Assembly (NCBI GenBank): GCA_947174225.1
Contig: CAMWIF010000107.1
Coordinates: 1-7,920 of the forward strand
Direction of reading: 5' to 3'
Length of the DNA stretch: 7,920 bases
From: an uncultured Porphyromonadaceae bacterium
GTDB lineage: Bacteria; Bacteroidota; Bacteroidia; Bacteroidales; Muribaculaceae
The notes under the pieces were generated by a model, which was not told where the DNA came from, did no database searches, and worked only from the letters and a program-made list of their open reading frames with translations. The translations under genes were made by a program, and so were the position numbers. This document shows positions 1 to 7,172 of this stretch, in pieces. Positions within the stretch are counted from its first letter, which is position 1; every line of letters begins with the position of its first letter.

Positions 1-570
1 ACGGGAAACTATATGTTCAGTTCCTACTTAGGCGAAACCGGTGTAGCTGCATTCAGCATCGGATGCTACCTATTCCCGTTAATCTTCTCGATAAGCAATG
101 CCGTGGCTCAGGCATCACAACCTATTATTAGTTATAACTACGGCGCAGGCGACACCTCCAGAGTACGTCAGACATTGAAAATAGCCATTTACACGGCTTG
201 CATCTGTGGAGTAGTTATTTCCGGAGGTATGTGGATAGGAGCACCTGCACTGACACATATTTTCCTCAGCCCAACTGAGGCAGCCTACGCCATCGCATCG
301 CAGGGTCTGCCGTTGCTTGGAATCTGTGCGTTATTCTTCGCGCTCAACATCACCTTCATCGGCTACTATCAGAGCCGTGAGCAAGCAGCCCGTTCAATCA
401 TCTATATGCTCTTGCGTGGAGCGATATTTATGGTGCCCGGCTTTATCCTGCTTCCCCAACTCATAGGAGAAGCAGGACTATGGCTTGCGATTCCACTTTC
501 AGAACTGCTGACTCTAATCGTAATCGTCGCCCTTTACCCCGGCAGTGAAAAACGTGTCTTAAGCAAATAG
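1..570 (+). CDS. MATE family efflux transporter, C-terminal part (5' end outside window)
   Basis: This is the 3' part of an inner-membrane multidrug/toxin exporter of the MATE family, which couples drug efflux to a Na+ or H+ gradient. The reading frame is open from the first base; four residues (TGNY) precede the first in-window Met at base 13, so that Met is internal. About 189 residues are present against roughly 440-460 for a full protein, corresponding to the C-terminal lobe. The family-typical stretch AVAQASQPIISYNYGAGD lies near the start. It is followed by a basic cytoplasmic segment (RVRQTLK) and then by hydrophobic helices around TACICGVVISGGMWIGA, GLPLLGICALFFALNITFIGYY, AIFMVPGFILLPQLI and LWLAIPLSELLTLIVIVALY. 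It ends with a short charged tail (GSEKRVLSK). The style resembles MepA-like members; the substrate is unknown. It is convergent with the AraC gene, with 22 bases between the two stop codons. Confidence 0.93.
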   Translation, partial: TGNYMFSSYLGETGVAAFSIGCYLFPLIFSISNAVAQASQPIISYNYGAGDTSRVRQTLKIAIYTACICGVVISGGMWIGAPALTHIFLSPTEAAYAIASQGLPLLGICALFFALNITFIGYYQSREQAARSIIYMLLRGAIFMVPGFILLPQLIGEAGLWLAIPLSELLTLIVIVALYPGSEKRVLSK

Positions 571-586
571 AGTAACCCTCGAGTGC

Positions 587-624
587 TCACCCCTACTCGA
601 TATTTCTATATTGTGTAGGGGTGA
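587..624. terminator. 10-bp inverted repeat at the convergent MATE/AraC gene ends, possible terminator
   Basis: TCACCCCTAC at 587-596 is perfectly repeated in inverted form as GTAGGGGTGA at 615-624, with an 18-base AT-rich loop that could form a small extra ATAT/ATAT pairing. It sits just after the MATE stop and covers the last codons and stop of the AraC frame. Its position suits a bidirectional transcript end. Neither side carries a clear T-tract, so an intrinsic terminator in the strict sense is not shown; mRNA 3'-end protection is another possibility. Confidence 0.45.
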
Positions 625-1493
625 TACCTACTCTTTCACGGAAATATTTTGAGAAAAAAGAGGGATTCGGGAAATTAAGCAAATCACTTATTTCGTAAAT
701 AGCCAAGTCTTTAGAACGCAGCATCATTTTTGCCTCCAAAATAACATAGTCCTTAATCCACTCACTCACCGTCTTTCCACTTACATTTTTTTACTATGCG
801 GGAAAGATGACCCGACGACAAATGTAACGCTGAGGCATAATGGCCCACATCCCTATGAGAGGTGAAAGCCTTTTTCACTTCCCTGATAAACTGATTATAG
901 ATTATAAGTTCCCTATTACCTCCCTTAAGTGCACTATTTTTAGATGAATCAATGTCTGTCTTAATAATAGCGTCATATAAATTAAGCATAATCACATTCA
1001 TATATGCAATTATAATTTCCTCACGACGACTAAATGAGAGGTTATCCATCTTTTTCCTCATCAAACGATATAGAGTGCACAACTCATCCATCACCTCCTT
1101 TGAAGGAGTGATAATTAATGAATAAGAAAATGAACTCCAATCCTTAAAGTCTCTTAGCCCTATATCTTGAGGTACGGCCATCAGAATCAATTTGCTGTTC
1201 AAGTCTGCTTCGATAAACTCTATAATTTGGCCCTCCTTAAACAGAATCACCTCACCACTCCTAAGACTGACAGGTCTGCTGCAATCCATAATGAATGTCA
1301 AAGTGCCTTCCAAACAAATCATAATTATCTCAGATCTTAACTTCATAAGTTTCTTGACAACTTGAATTTCAAGTTCAGGCTCATTGGCTTCCTGATCAAG
1401 AGAATCAAATAACGACAAACCTGACATTGAAGACGTGCTGCCAACAATACTCTTAAGCACTGAGGGGGTAACCTCTAAGTATAATTGATCCAT
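593..1493 (-). pseudogene. AraC-family transcriptional regulator, frameshifted in an A7 run
   Basis: This is a predicted DNA-binding regulator of the AraC/XylS type. The first frame, read from the Met at 1493, gives an N-terminal cupin-like sensor region (about residues 40-180). It then enters the first helix-turn-helix (about 215-236, HYASALHLSSGHLSRIVKK) and runs off-frame to a TGA at 762-764. The other frame from the same point reads VSGKTVSEWIKDY, then LAIYEISDLLNFPNPSFFSK and ends in ITPTQYRNIE with a TAG at 593-595, which is the expected second HTH and AraC C-terminus. The switch falls at seven T on the plus strand (786-792, A7 in the mRNA); with six A the gene would be 900 bases and 299 residues, a normal family length. 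The frame also extends upstream to an ATG at 1613, but those 40 residues overlap a promoter and look non-native, so 1493 is preferred. As written, the product would lack the second HTH. It is divergent from the efflux operon and is its likely regulator (inference). Confidence 0.85.
786..792 (-). repeat. Homopolymer A7 run (T7 on plus strand) at the AraC frameshift
   Basis: Seven consecutive T on the plus strand are read as GTA AAA AAA TGT in the AraC frame. Dropping one A gives GTA AAA AAT GTA AGT GGA, which restores the family-typical V-K-N-V-S-G-K-T. The run is therefore the most economical site for the lesion. Homopolymers of this length are prone to replication slippage, transcriptional slippage and base-calling error. 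Confidence 0.85.
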
Positions 1494-1534
1494 ATTATGA
1501 ACTATAAGTAATCTAATGATGCAATTTAGAACTG

Positions 1535-1542
1535 CAAATATA
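1535..1542 (-). promoter_or_regulatory. Bacteroidota-type -7 element for the AraC gene
   Basis: On the minus strand TATATTTG matches the Bacteroidota -7 consensus TAnnTTTG. It lies about 40 bases upstream of the Met at 1493, so transcription would begin inside the 40-codon N-terminal extension. That argues for 1493 as the start. No convincing TTTG -33 box is seen; only a T-rich CTTTTAT lies at roughly the right distance. Confidence 0.55.
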
Positions 1543-1596
1543 GCTATTTCTCCACTATAAAAGTATTCGATGATTGATTTAGAACATCTTTTCAAC

Positions 1597-1667
1597 GATA
1601 AAGATAATGACATAAAGCTATTGATAAAGTAACTTTGCAGAAATTTTTCACATCATGATAAAGATAA
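1597..1667. repeat. GATAAAG direct repeats in the divergent promoter region, possible operator
   Basis: GATAAAGATAA occurs exactly at 1597-1607 and again at 1657-1667. A third GATAAAG is at 1623-1629, and a partial copy (ATAAAG) is at 1612-1617. The 1623 copy directly abuts the -7 element of the efflux operon, and the last copy begins within its start codon. AraC regulators commonly bind direct repeats next to the -35/-33 region, so these are candidate sites. The motif is AT-rich and could recur by chance. Confidence 0.35.
1630..1637 (+). promoter_or_regulatory. Bacteroidota-type -7 element for the efflux operon
   Basis: TAACTTTG matches TAnnTTTG and ends 17 bases before the ATG at 1655, giving a very short 5' leader of about ten bases. 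No TTTG -33 box is present 19-21 bases upstream; that space holds ATAAAG/GATAAAG repeats instead. A weak core promoter needing an activator would fit a divergent AraC protein (inference). Confidence 0.5.
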
Positions 1668-2728
1668 GCTATCTAACATTAATCATTGCATTATCATTGT
1701 GGGTCACGGGATGTGGCAACGGCAATGAGGAAACTAAAAAAGAACAGCTGGCAAGCGTATACACTTTTAGACCCGAAGGAAAAACTAACATCTCTTCCAC
1801 TTCTCATACCTCTACTGTTGAGGAGGGTAAGAGCGTCAGCATCGGATTTAAGACAGGGGGTGAAATCAAACGTCTTACTGTAGGCGAAGGTAATTATGTA
1901 AAGAAAGGTCAAGTAATAGGTTACTTGGACGATATAGATTATAAATTGACTTTGCAGCAACTCGAAACACAATATGCACAAGTGTCTTCAGAAATCAAAC
2001 GTATTGAGGAGATGTACCGCCACAAAAGTATATCTGAAAATGACTATGAAAAAGCAAAGGCTGGATTGGAACAGCTCAAGATACAACTTGACCTGACAAA
2101 AAATCAGCTTGCATATACCCGATTGACTGCTCCAATTTCAGGTCATATAGTTGAGCGGTTTATGGAAGAGGGTGAAATGGTAGGAGCCGGAACGCCTGTG
2201 TTCAAAATAGTCGACGATTCCGGAGTTGAAGCTGTTGTGGCTTTATCTGCCAATGCTTATGCGCAAAAGGATCACATCATTAAATGCGTTGGCAAATCAT
2301 CCATACTCGGTGATAAGGAGATACCGCTCGACATTATCAGTTTCATTCCTGATGCCGACAGCAACTCTCTATTCCGATTGCGATTGAAAATACCTGACAC
2401 CTATCGTAATAAAATACTTCCCGGAATGAACCTTAATGTCGAAATTGTATATGATTCTGAAGCGAAGGAGCAGGTGCATAAGATACCTTCACGTGCTTTA
2501 TTCGAGCGAAATGGAAAGAGTTATGTGTGGATGGTAAACCGAGCCGACTCTGCACTCACAGCTCATGAAGTAAACATTATCGGAGCACCGGAGGGAAAAT
2601 TCTCTTTAGTTGCGGGCCTTAATGAAGACGATGAGATAGTTGCTGCGGGGGTACATCATCTCACCGATAAGCAGAAAGTAAAAGTCATTGGTAAGATCGA
2701 CAATCTAAAAGGGAAGGCCGCCTTATGA
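1655..2728 (+). CDS. RND efflux membrane-fusion (periplasmic adaptor) lipoprotein
   Basis: This is the adaptor subunit that links the inner-membrane RND pump to the outer-membrane channel (HlyD/AcrA-type, 357 residues, normal length). The N-terminus is a lipoprotein signal: MIKISYLTLIIALSLW then V-T-G-C with the acylated Cys at 20. The first lipoyl half lies around residues 66-92 (TGGEIKRLTVGEGNYVKKGQ), followed by a coiled-coil hairpin at about 95-153. The second lipoyl half begins at about 156 (LTAPISGHIVERF). Beta-barrel and membrane-proximal regions follow, with a typical LPGMNLNVEI at 255-264. The ATG at 1655 lacks a Shine-Dalgarno, as is usual in Bacteroidota, and is the first Met of the signal peptide. 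The gene overlaps the RND gene by 4 bases (ATGA, 2725-2728). Substrate cannot be inferred. Confidence 0.94.
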   Translation: MIKISYLTLIIALSLWVTGCGNGNEETKKEQLASVYTFRPEGKTNISSTSHTSTVEEGKSVSIGFKTGGEIKRLTVGEGNYVKKGQVIGYLDDIDYKLTLQQLETQYAQVSSEIKRIEEMYRHKSISENDYEKAKAGLEQLKIQLDLTKNQLAYTRLTAPISGHIVERFMEEGEMVGAGTPVFKIVDDSGVEAVVALSANAYAQKDHIIKCVGKSSILGDKEIPLDIISFIPDADSNSLFRLRLKIPDTYRNKILPGMNLNVEIVYDSEAKEQVHKIPSRALFERNGKSYVWMVNRADSALTAHEVNIIGAPEGKFSLVAGLNEDDEIVAAGVHHLTDKQKVKVIGKIDNLKGKAAL

Positions 2729-5700
2729 TACGTATTACCAAATTCTTTATGCAACGTCGCACTCTATTTTGGTCTGCGATGGCTATCATTCTGCTTGCCG
2801 GAATAATGTTCTTCCTCAGAATGCCTAAGTTGGAAGACCCGGCCGTCACAGTTAAGCAGGCCTCGGTGGTAATCATCTACCCGGGAGCGGATGCAGAGAT
2901 TATAGAGCGAGATGTGGTGACGCTTCTTGAAGACCAGCTGCGTACACTTCCGGATGTCAGGAAGATTACGAGTGACGTGCGCAACGGACAAGCGCTTATC
3001 GGAGTAGAATTTCAATTTGATGTTCCCATTGAGGGAATAGAACAGTATTTCGATCAGGTACGCCGAAAGGTAATGGATGTTCAAAGTGCGTTACCTCAAG
3101 GATGTATGACTCCAATCGTAGTAGATGATATGATGGATGTCTACGGCATCTTTTATGCCATCAGTGGCGATGGATACGATACAGATGAGATGGAGGTCTA
3201 CGCCAAGAAGATGCGTAGAGAGATAATGGGAGTGAAAGGGGTAAAGCGAGTGACAATCGGCGGTGTTCAGCGAGAGGTGATCGACATAGTGTTTACTCCC
3301 GATATGATACGTAGGAACGGTCTGCTTCCTATGCTTGTGGCGCAAACCCTACAATCATCTACTAAAGTTATCAATGCCGGAAAAATCGACAATGGTGACG
3401 ACCGGCTCGCTGTAAACATAGAAGAAGGAGCCGTTGCTATCGAAGAGATTTCCAATCTCCTCGTGTCAATGCCGGATGGCAAGAAAGTCAGGATTGGCGA
3501 TCTTGCCACGGTGGTACGACATGAGTCAACCCCACGATCCGGCGATTTTTATGTTGATAAGGATGCATCGGTCACTTTATTGGTTGCTCTTGAAAAGAGT
3601 GCAGTTGTACCCACTGTAGGCTCTGAAGTCGACAAGATTGTCAATAAGGGAATCTCACTGTTGCCGGCAGGCATCAGTGTAAAAAAGATATTTTTCCAAC
3701 CGCAGAGAGTTGATGATGCCATCTCTTCTTTTATGGTAAATCTTTTTGAATCTATCGCTATTGTATTCATTGTGATACTATTGGCTATGGGTTGGAAAGC
3801 TGGTGTCATAATCGGCTTCGGCCTCATTCTCACTGTGGCTCTTTCCTTCCCGATTCTCTCTGTGGCAGGGACAACCTTACAACGTATCTCATTAGGGGCT
3901 TTCATTGTGGCAATGGGTATGCTTGTAGATAATGCAGTGGTAATTATGGATGGCATTATCAACGACCGCAAGCGTGGACTGCAACGGGATGCCTATCTAT
4001 ACAACACTGTCCGCAAAACGGCTTGGCCACTTCTTGGAGCCACTATAATTGCAGCTGCCACATTCCTACCTATTTATATGACTCCCGGCACGGTAGGTGA
4101 ATTTGCCGGCGATCTTTTCCTTGTGATATGTGTAAGCCTTCTTGCAAGTTGGATTTTGGCATTGATTCAGGTGCCGGTTTGTTCTGATCAATGGTTCACC
4201 CCTTCTGCCGCCTCTTCTGAAGATGTAAAGGAGTTAAAGCTCAATCCTATCCAGAAGATTATACAGAAAATAGTAATTATTCTTATCAAACATAAATGGA
4301 TTTCGGTGGCCTCAGCAGTAGGCATACTTGGAATATCAATTTGGGGAATGACATACGTGCGCAACGTATTCTTTCCTGACTTTGAGTATGATCAGTTTGT
4401 GGTGGAATGCACATTTCCTTCGGAAAGCAATCCTGACAGACTGCGTGAACGCATGTTCCTGTTGTCAGACAGTGTAGAATCGTGGGAGGGTGTACATTCT
4501 GTGGCTATCAGCATGGGTGGTGCGCCCGGACGCTATTGCCTTGTACGTCCTATGCCCACGGGTGGTGGGGAATATGCTGAATTTATAATTGATTGTAAAG
4601 ATTTCAAAACTGTCAGAAAGCTCTCGGATGAACTTATTGCCAAGTTACGTGAGATTGTACCTGACGCATATATAAGAGCTCGCAGATATAATCTTTCGAT
4701 TTCAACCACCCATACTGTTGAAGTTGAATTTGCCGGTCCGGATGCCGATACACTTCGCGCACTCAGTGCAAAAGCCGAAGCGATTATGCGACAGTGTAAG
4801 TATGTGGATCCCTTGTCGGTACAAAACAACTGGCTTGGCCGTCAACGATCGGTCAATGTGGCTTATTCTTCCAACTTAGCTACAGCTGCAGGTGTAAATA
4901 GAGCTGATGTGGGAAACGCCCTAATGTCTGCCACCGACGGATATACCATCGGAGTCATTAATGATAATGACAAGATGATTCCGATAAATATGCTTATACG
5001 TAACAATGATGGAAGTAAAATTTCAGACTTATCGACACTGCCCGTATGGTCTACCCTAAACTTATCTGTCACCGAAGATGATATTAAGGGATTTATGAAT
5101 GGATCTGTCACTACCGGAGAAGTATCCGACAAGATGTTTAACACCACACTTCTATCGGCTGTAGTAGACTCTATATATTCCATATGGAGTGAGGGCATGA
5201 TTCATCGCCTGAACGGACGCAGGGTCATCGAAGCGGAATGTGACCCCGATATAATTAATCCCGATGCCACTCCTGCCAAAATACTTGAGGAAATCCTACC
5301 TGCCATAAAAAATATACCTTTACCCGAGGGATATACCGTCAGGATTGTGGGCGAAAGTGAAATGTCGGGTGAAGCCACAGAAATTATACTGTCGTTCCTG
5401 CCGCTTGTGCTCGCCATAGTAGTGATAGTCTTGCTACTTCTTTTTAATGATTGGCGAAAGATGGCTATTATCCTGCTTTGCTTCCCCTTCGTTATATGCG
5501 GAATCGTTCCTGCACTTTTGATAACGGAAACACCTTTCACATTCCTCGCCATTCTTGGTCTGATGGGATTGATGGGTATGACAATCAAGAACGCCATAGT
5601 GTTGGTAGATGAAATCACACGGCTGACCACAGAAGAGAAGGTAGAACTTTATCCTGCCATAATCAAGGCAACCATCTCACGAGTCATGCCTGTGGTGCTT

Positions 5701-5862
5701 GCCTCATTCACCACTATTGCCGGAATGATTCCTTTAATTCCCGATCCTATGTATGGATCGTTGGCTGTGACAATCATAGGTGGATTATTACTTGGCACTG
5801 TGGCAACCTTGTTGCTTTTACCGACATTATATTCCGTATTTTTTAAAGTAAAGCAGAAATGA
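2725..5862 (+). CDS. RND efflux transporter, inner-membrane pump subunit (AcrB/hydrophobe-amphiphile-like)
   Basis: This is the proton-driven pump of the tripartite system; at 1045 residues it is essentially the length of AcrB. The two-fold RND architecture is visible. TM1 is at about 12-31, followed by a first large periplasmic region (about 35-330). TM2-6 lie between about 335 and 487, TM7 is at about 525-545, then comes the second periplasmic region, and TM8-12 run from about 887 to the end. The TM4 proton-relay motif reads GMLVDNAVVI with Asp402 and Asn403, where AcrB has two Asp. The TM10 Lys is present as K955 in GMTIKNAIVLVDE. Together these suggest a working proton pathway with one acidic residue. 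The frame has no interruptions. ATGA overlaps at both ends indicate translational coupling with the adaptor and channel genes. Drug versus other substrate (bile salts, fatty acids) is undetermined; heavy-metal type seems unlikely but is not excluded. Confidence 0.95.
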   Translation: MIRITKFFMQRRTLFWSAMAIILLAGIMFFLRMPKLEDPAVTVKQASVVIIYPGADAEIIERDVVTLLEDQLRTLPDVRKITSDVRNGQALIGVEFQFDVPIEGIEQYFDQVRRKVMDVQSALPQGCMTPIVVDDMMDVYGIFYAISGDGYDTDEMEVYAKKMRREIMGVKGVKRVTIGGVQREVIDIVFTPDMIRRNGLLPMLVAQTLQSSTKVINAGKIDNGDDRLAVNIEEGAVAIEEISNLLVSMPDGKKVRIGDLATVVRHESTPRSGDFYVDKDASVTLLVALEKSAVVPTVGSEVDKIVNKGISLLPAGISVKKIFFQPQRVDDAISSFMVNLFESIAIVFIVILLAMGWKAGVIIGFGLILTVALSFPILSVAGTTLQRISLGAFIVAMGMLVDNAVVIMDGIINDRKRGLQRDAYLYNTVRKTAWPLLGATIIAAATFLPIYMTPGTVGEFAGDLFLVICVSLLASWILALIQVPVCSDQWFTPSAASSEDVKELKLNPIQKIIQKIVIILIKHKWISVASAVGILGISIWGMTYVRNVFFPDFEYDQFVVECTFPSESNPDRLRERMFLLSDSVESWEGVHSVAISMGGAPGRYCLVRPMPTGGGEYAEFIIDCKDFKTVRKLSDELIAKLREIVPDAYIRARRYNLSISTTHTVEVEFAGPDADTLRALSAKAEAIMRQCKYVDPLSVQNNWLGRQRSVNVAYSSNLATAAGVNRADVGNALMSATDGYTIGVINDNDKMIPINMLIRNNDGSKISDLSTLPVWSTLNLSVTEDDIKGFMNGSVTTGEVSDKMFNTTLLSAVVDSIYSIWSEGMIHRLNGRRVIEAECDPDIINPDATPAKILEEILPAIKNIPLPEGYTVRIVGESEMSGEATEIILSFLPLVLAIVVIVLLLLFNDWRKMAIILLCFPFVICGIVPALLITETPFTFLAILGLMGLMGMTIKNAIVLVDEITRLTTEEKVELYPAIIKATISRVMPVVLASFTTIAGMIPLIPDPMYGSLAVTIIGGLLLGTVATLLLLPTLYSVFFKVKQK

Positions 5863-7160
5863 AACAGATCATCACATTATTTTTGATTACTATCGGCATC
5901 TTTAACATTTCGGCGTTGGAGCTTAATCTTAAAGACTGTCGGGATATGGCATTAGCCACCGATGAGAATATTAAAATTGCGGAAAACAATGTCGCAGGCG
6001 CAGACATTGACCGCCAGATAGCACACACCGCTTATCTCCCGAATTTTGCAGGAAGTGGCAATCTTCTATATTACACTCCTGACTCTAAAATCGGAGATAT
6101 GATGACGATGCAGATGAGAGGAGCCTATATGGCAGGAATCAATTTGACGCAACCTATATACACAGGGGGAAAGATCACCGCAGCAAATAAAATGGCTCGT
6201 ATCGGCCGACAAATCTCGGAAGAACAACTCCGGGCAACACGAATGGATGTCATTGCCGATGCGGAAAAATCATATTGGACCTATGTAGCGGTGCTTTCTA
6301 AGGTTGATATGATGAAATCATATCTCAGTATGATGGACTCTATATATGATGTCACTGAATTTTCTGTAAATACAGGAATGGCGCCTCAGCAAGCGTTGCT
6401 CCGGGTAGATACCAAACGAAGTGAAATAATCTACAGACTACAACAGACAAAAGCCGGAGCCGATATGTGCCGGATGGCGCTCTGCCGGATTATAGGAGTG
6501 GCAGATACAGTGTCAATAATTCCTGTTGAACCTATAAATTCAGACTTTAATCTGCCGGGAAAAGAAATCAGTATAGATAATCGTCCGGAAACGATGATGC
6601 TTTCCAAGAGTATCGACATAAAGAGGTATGAGGTAACGATGGCACGAGCCGACTTTCTTCCCACTATAGGTATGCAGTTAGGATGGATGGCTTATGGCAA
6701 CATAAAAATGAAAGGATGGTCGCAGGATCAGACCGGCAACTATATTCCCGTCAGTTCCTCTATGAGTTCCAACGGATTTATGGGGGTATTGTCGCTGCAA
6801 GTGCCCATTTTCCATTGGGAAGAGGGAATAAAGAAGGTTAAACGGGCTAAAATCGAAGTGGAGAATGCACGTCTGTCGTTAGAGAGGAATAAACGACTTA
6901 TGCAACTTGAGGCAAATCAAAACTACAATAATCTTGTCACTGGCGTAGCTCTCGTGAAATCTGCGGAGACTGCTATGCGTGAGGCTGATGAAAACCTAAG
7001 GATAATGCAGGAGCAATACGAGGTAGGTCTGTGTACACTCACAGACCTACTCGAAGCTCAATCGCAATGGCATTCATCCTATTCTAATCTAATCGAGGCA
7101 CGCACTCAATATCGTATCTATCACGTTGATTATCTACGCTCAATCGGAGAGTTGGAATAA
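5859..7160 (+). CDS. TolC-family outer-membrane efflux channel
   Basis: This is the outer-membrane exit duct of the tripartite pump (OEP/TolC family, 433 residues). A Sec signal peptide is visible (MKQIITLFLITIGIFNISA, likely cleavage after residue 19). There is no lipobox Cys, so unlike some OprM-type channels it appears non-acylated. The internal two-fold repeat is clear. Repeat one contains LTQPIYTGGKI at 96-106 with long helices after it. Repeat two contains LQVPIFHWEEG at 313-323 and the helix motif YEVGLCTLTDLLEAQ at 387-401. The tail ends in YLRSIGELE. The start ATG at 5859 overlaps the RND stop by 4 bases, so the channel is the last gene of the operon. Twelve bases separate its stop from that of the convergent hydrolase gene, with no evident terminator hairpin between. 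Confidence 0.94.
   Translation: MKQIITLFLITIGIFNISALELNLKDCRDMALATDENIKIAENNVAGADIDRQIAHTAYLPNFAGSGNLLYYTPDSKIGDMMTMQMRGAYMAGINLTQPIYTGGKITAANKMARIGRQISEEQLRATRMDVIADAEKSYWTYVAVLSKVDMMKSYLSMMDSIYDVTEFSVNTGMAPQQALLRVDTKRSEIIYRLQQTKAGADMCRMALCRIIGVADTVSIIPVEPINSDFNLPGKEISIDNRPETMMLSKSIDIKRYEVTMARADFLPTIGMQLGWMAYGNIKMKGWSQDQTGNYIPVSSSMSSNGFMGVLSLQVPIFHWEEGIKKVKRAKIEVENARLSLERNKRLMQLEANQNYNNLVTGVALVKSAETAMREADENLRIMQEQYEVGLCTLTDLLEAQSQWHSSYSNLIEARTQYRIYHVDYLRSIGELE
7023..7050 (+). repeat. 11-bp perfect inverted repeat inside the 3' end of the channel gene
   Basis: GTAGGTCTGTG at 7023-7033 pairs perfectly with CACAGACCTAC at 7040-7050 around a 6-base loop (TACACT). It lies within the codons for the conserved V-G-L-C-T-L-T-D-L-L motif, about 110 bases before the stop. 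The RNA would form a stable hairpin. There is no following T-tract, so termination is not suggested; it may be a by-product of codon choice. Confidence 0.6.
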
Positions 7161-7172
7161 ATCCCAATAACA

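Noticed and set aside
786..792. Programmed ribosomal frameshifting on the A7 run of the regulator
   Set aside because: Restoring the frame needs +1 (or -2) movement, whereas A-rich slippery sites usually give -1; no stimulatory structure was recognised nearby.
1494..1613. N-terminal extension of the AraC frame to an ATG at 1613
   Set aside because: It would place the -7 element inside the coding region, adds 40 residues unlike an AraC N-terminus, and the Met at 1493 gives a 299-residue protein after frame repair.
1694..1981. 95-codon minus-strand frame within the adaptor gene
   Set aside because: It overlaps the well-supported lipoprotein adaptor and has no recognisable protein features.
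3549..3971. 140-codon open frame on the minus strand opposite the RND gene
   Set aside because: It lies antisense to a strongly conserved RND region covering TM2-TM4; its composition is a reflection of the real gene and no family is recognised.
5202..5630. 142-codon open frame on the minus strand opposite the RND 3' part
   Set aside because: It is antisense to TM8-TM10 of the pump, with no start signal or recognisable domain.
7161..7172. Terminator between channel and hydrolase genes
   Set aside because: The 12-base gap has no hairpin or T-tract.
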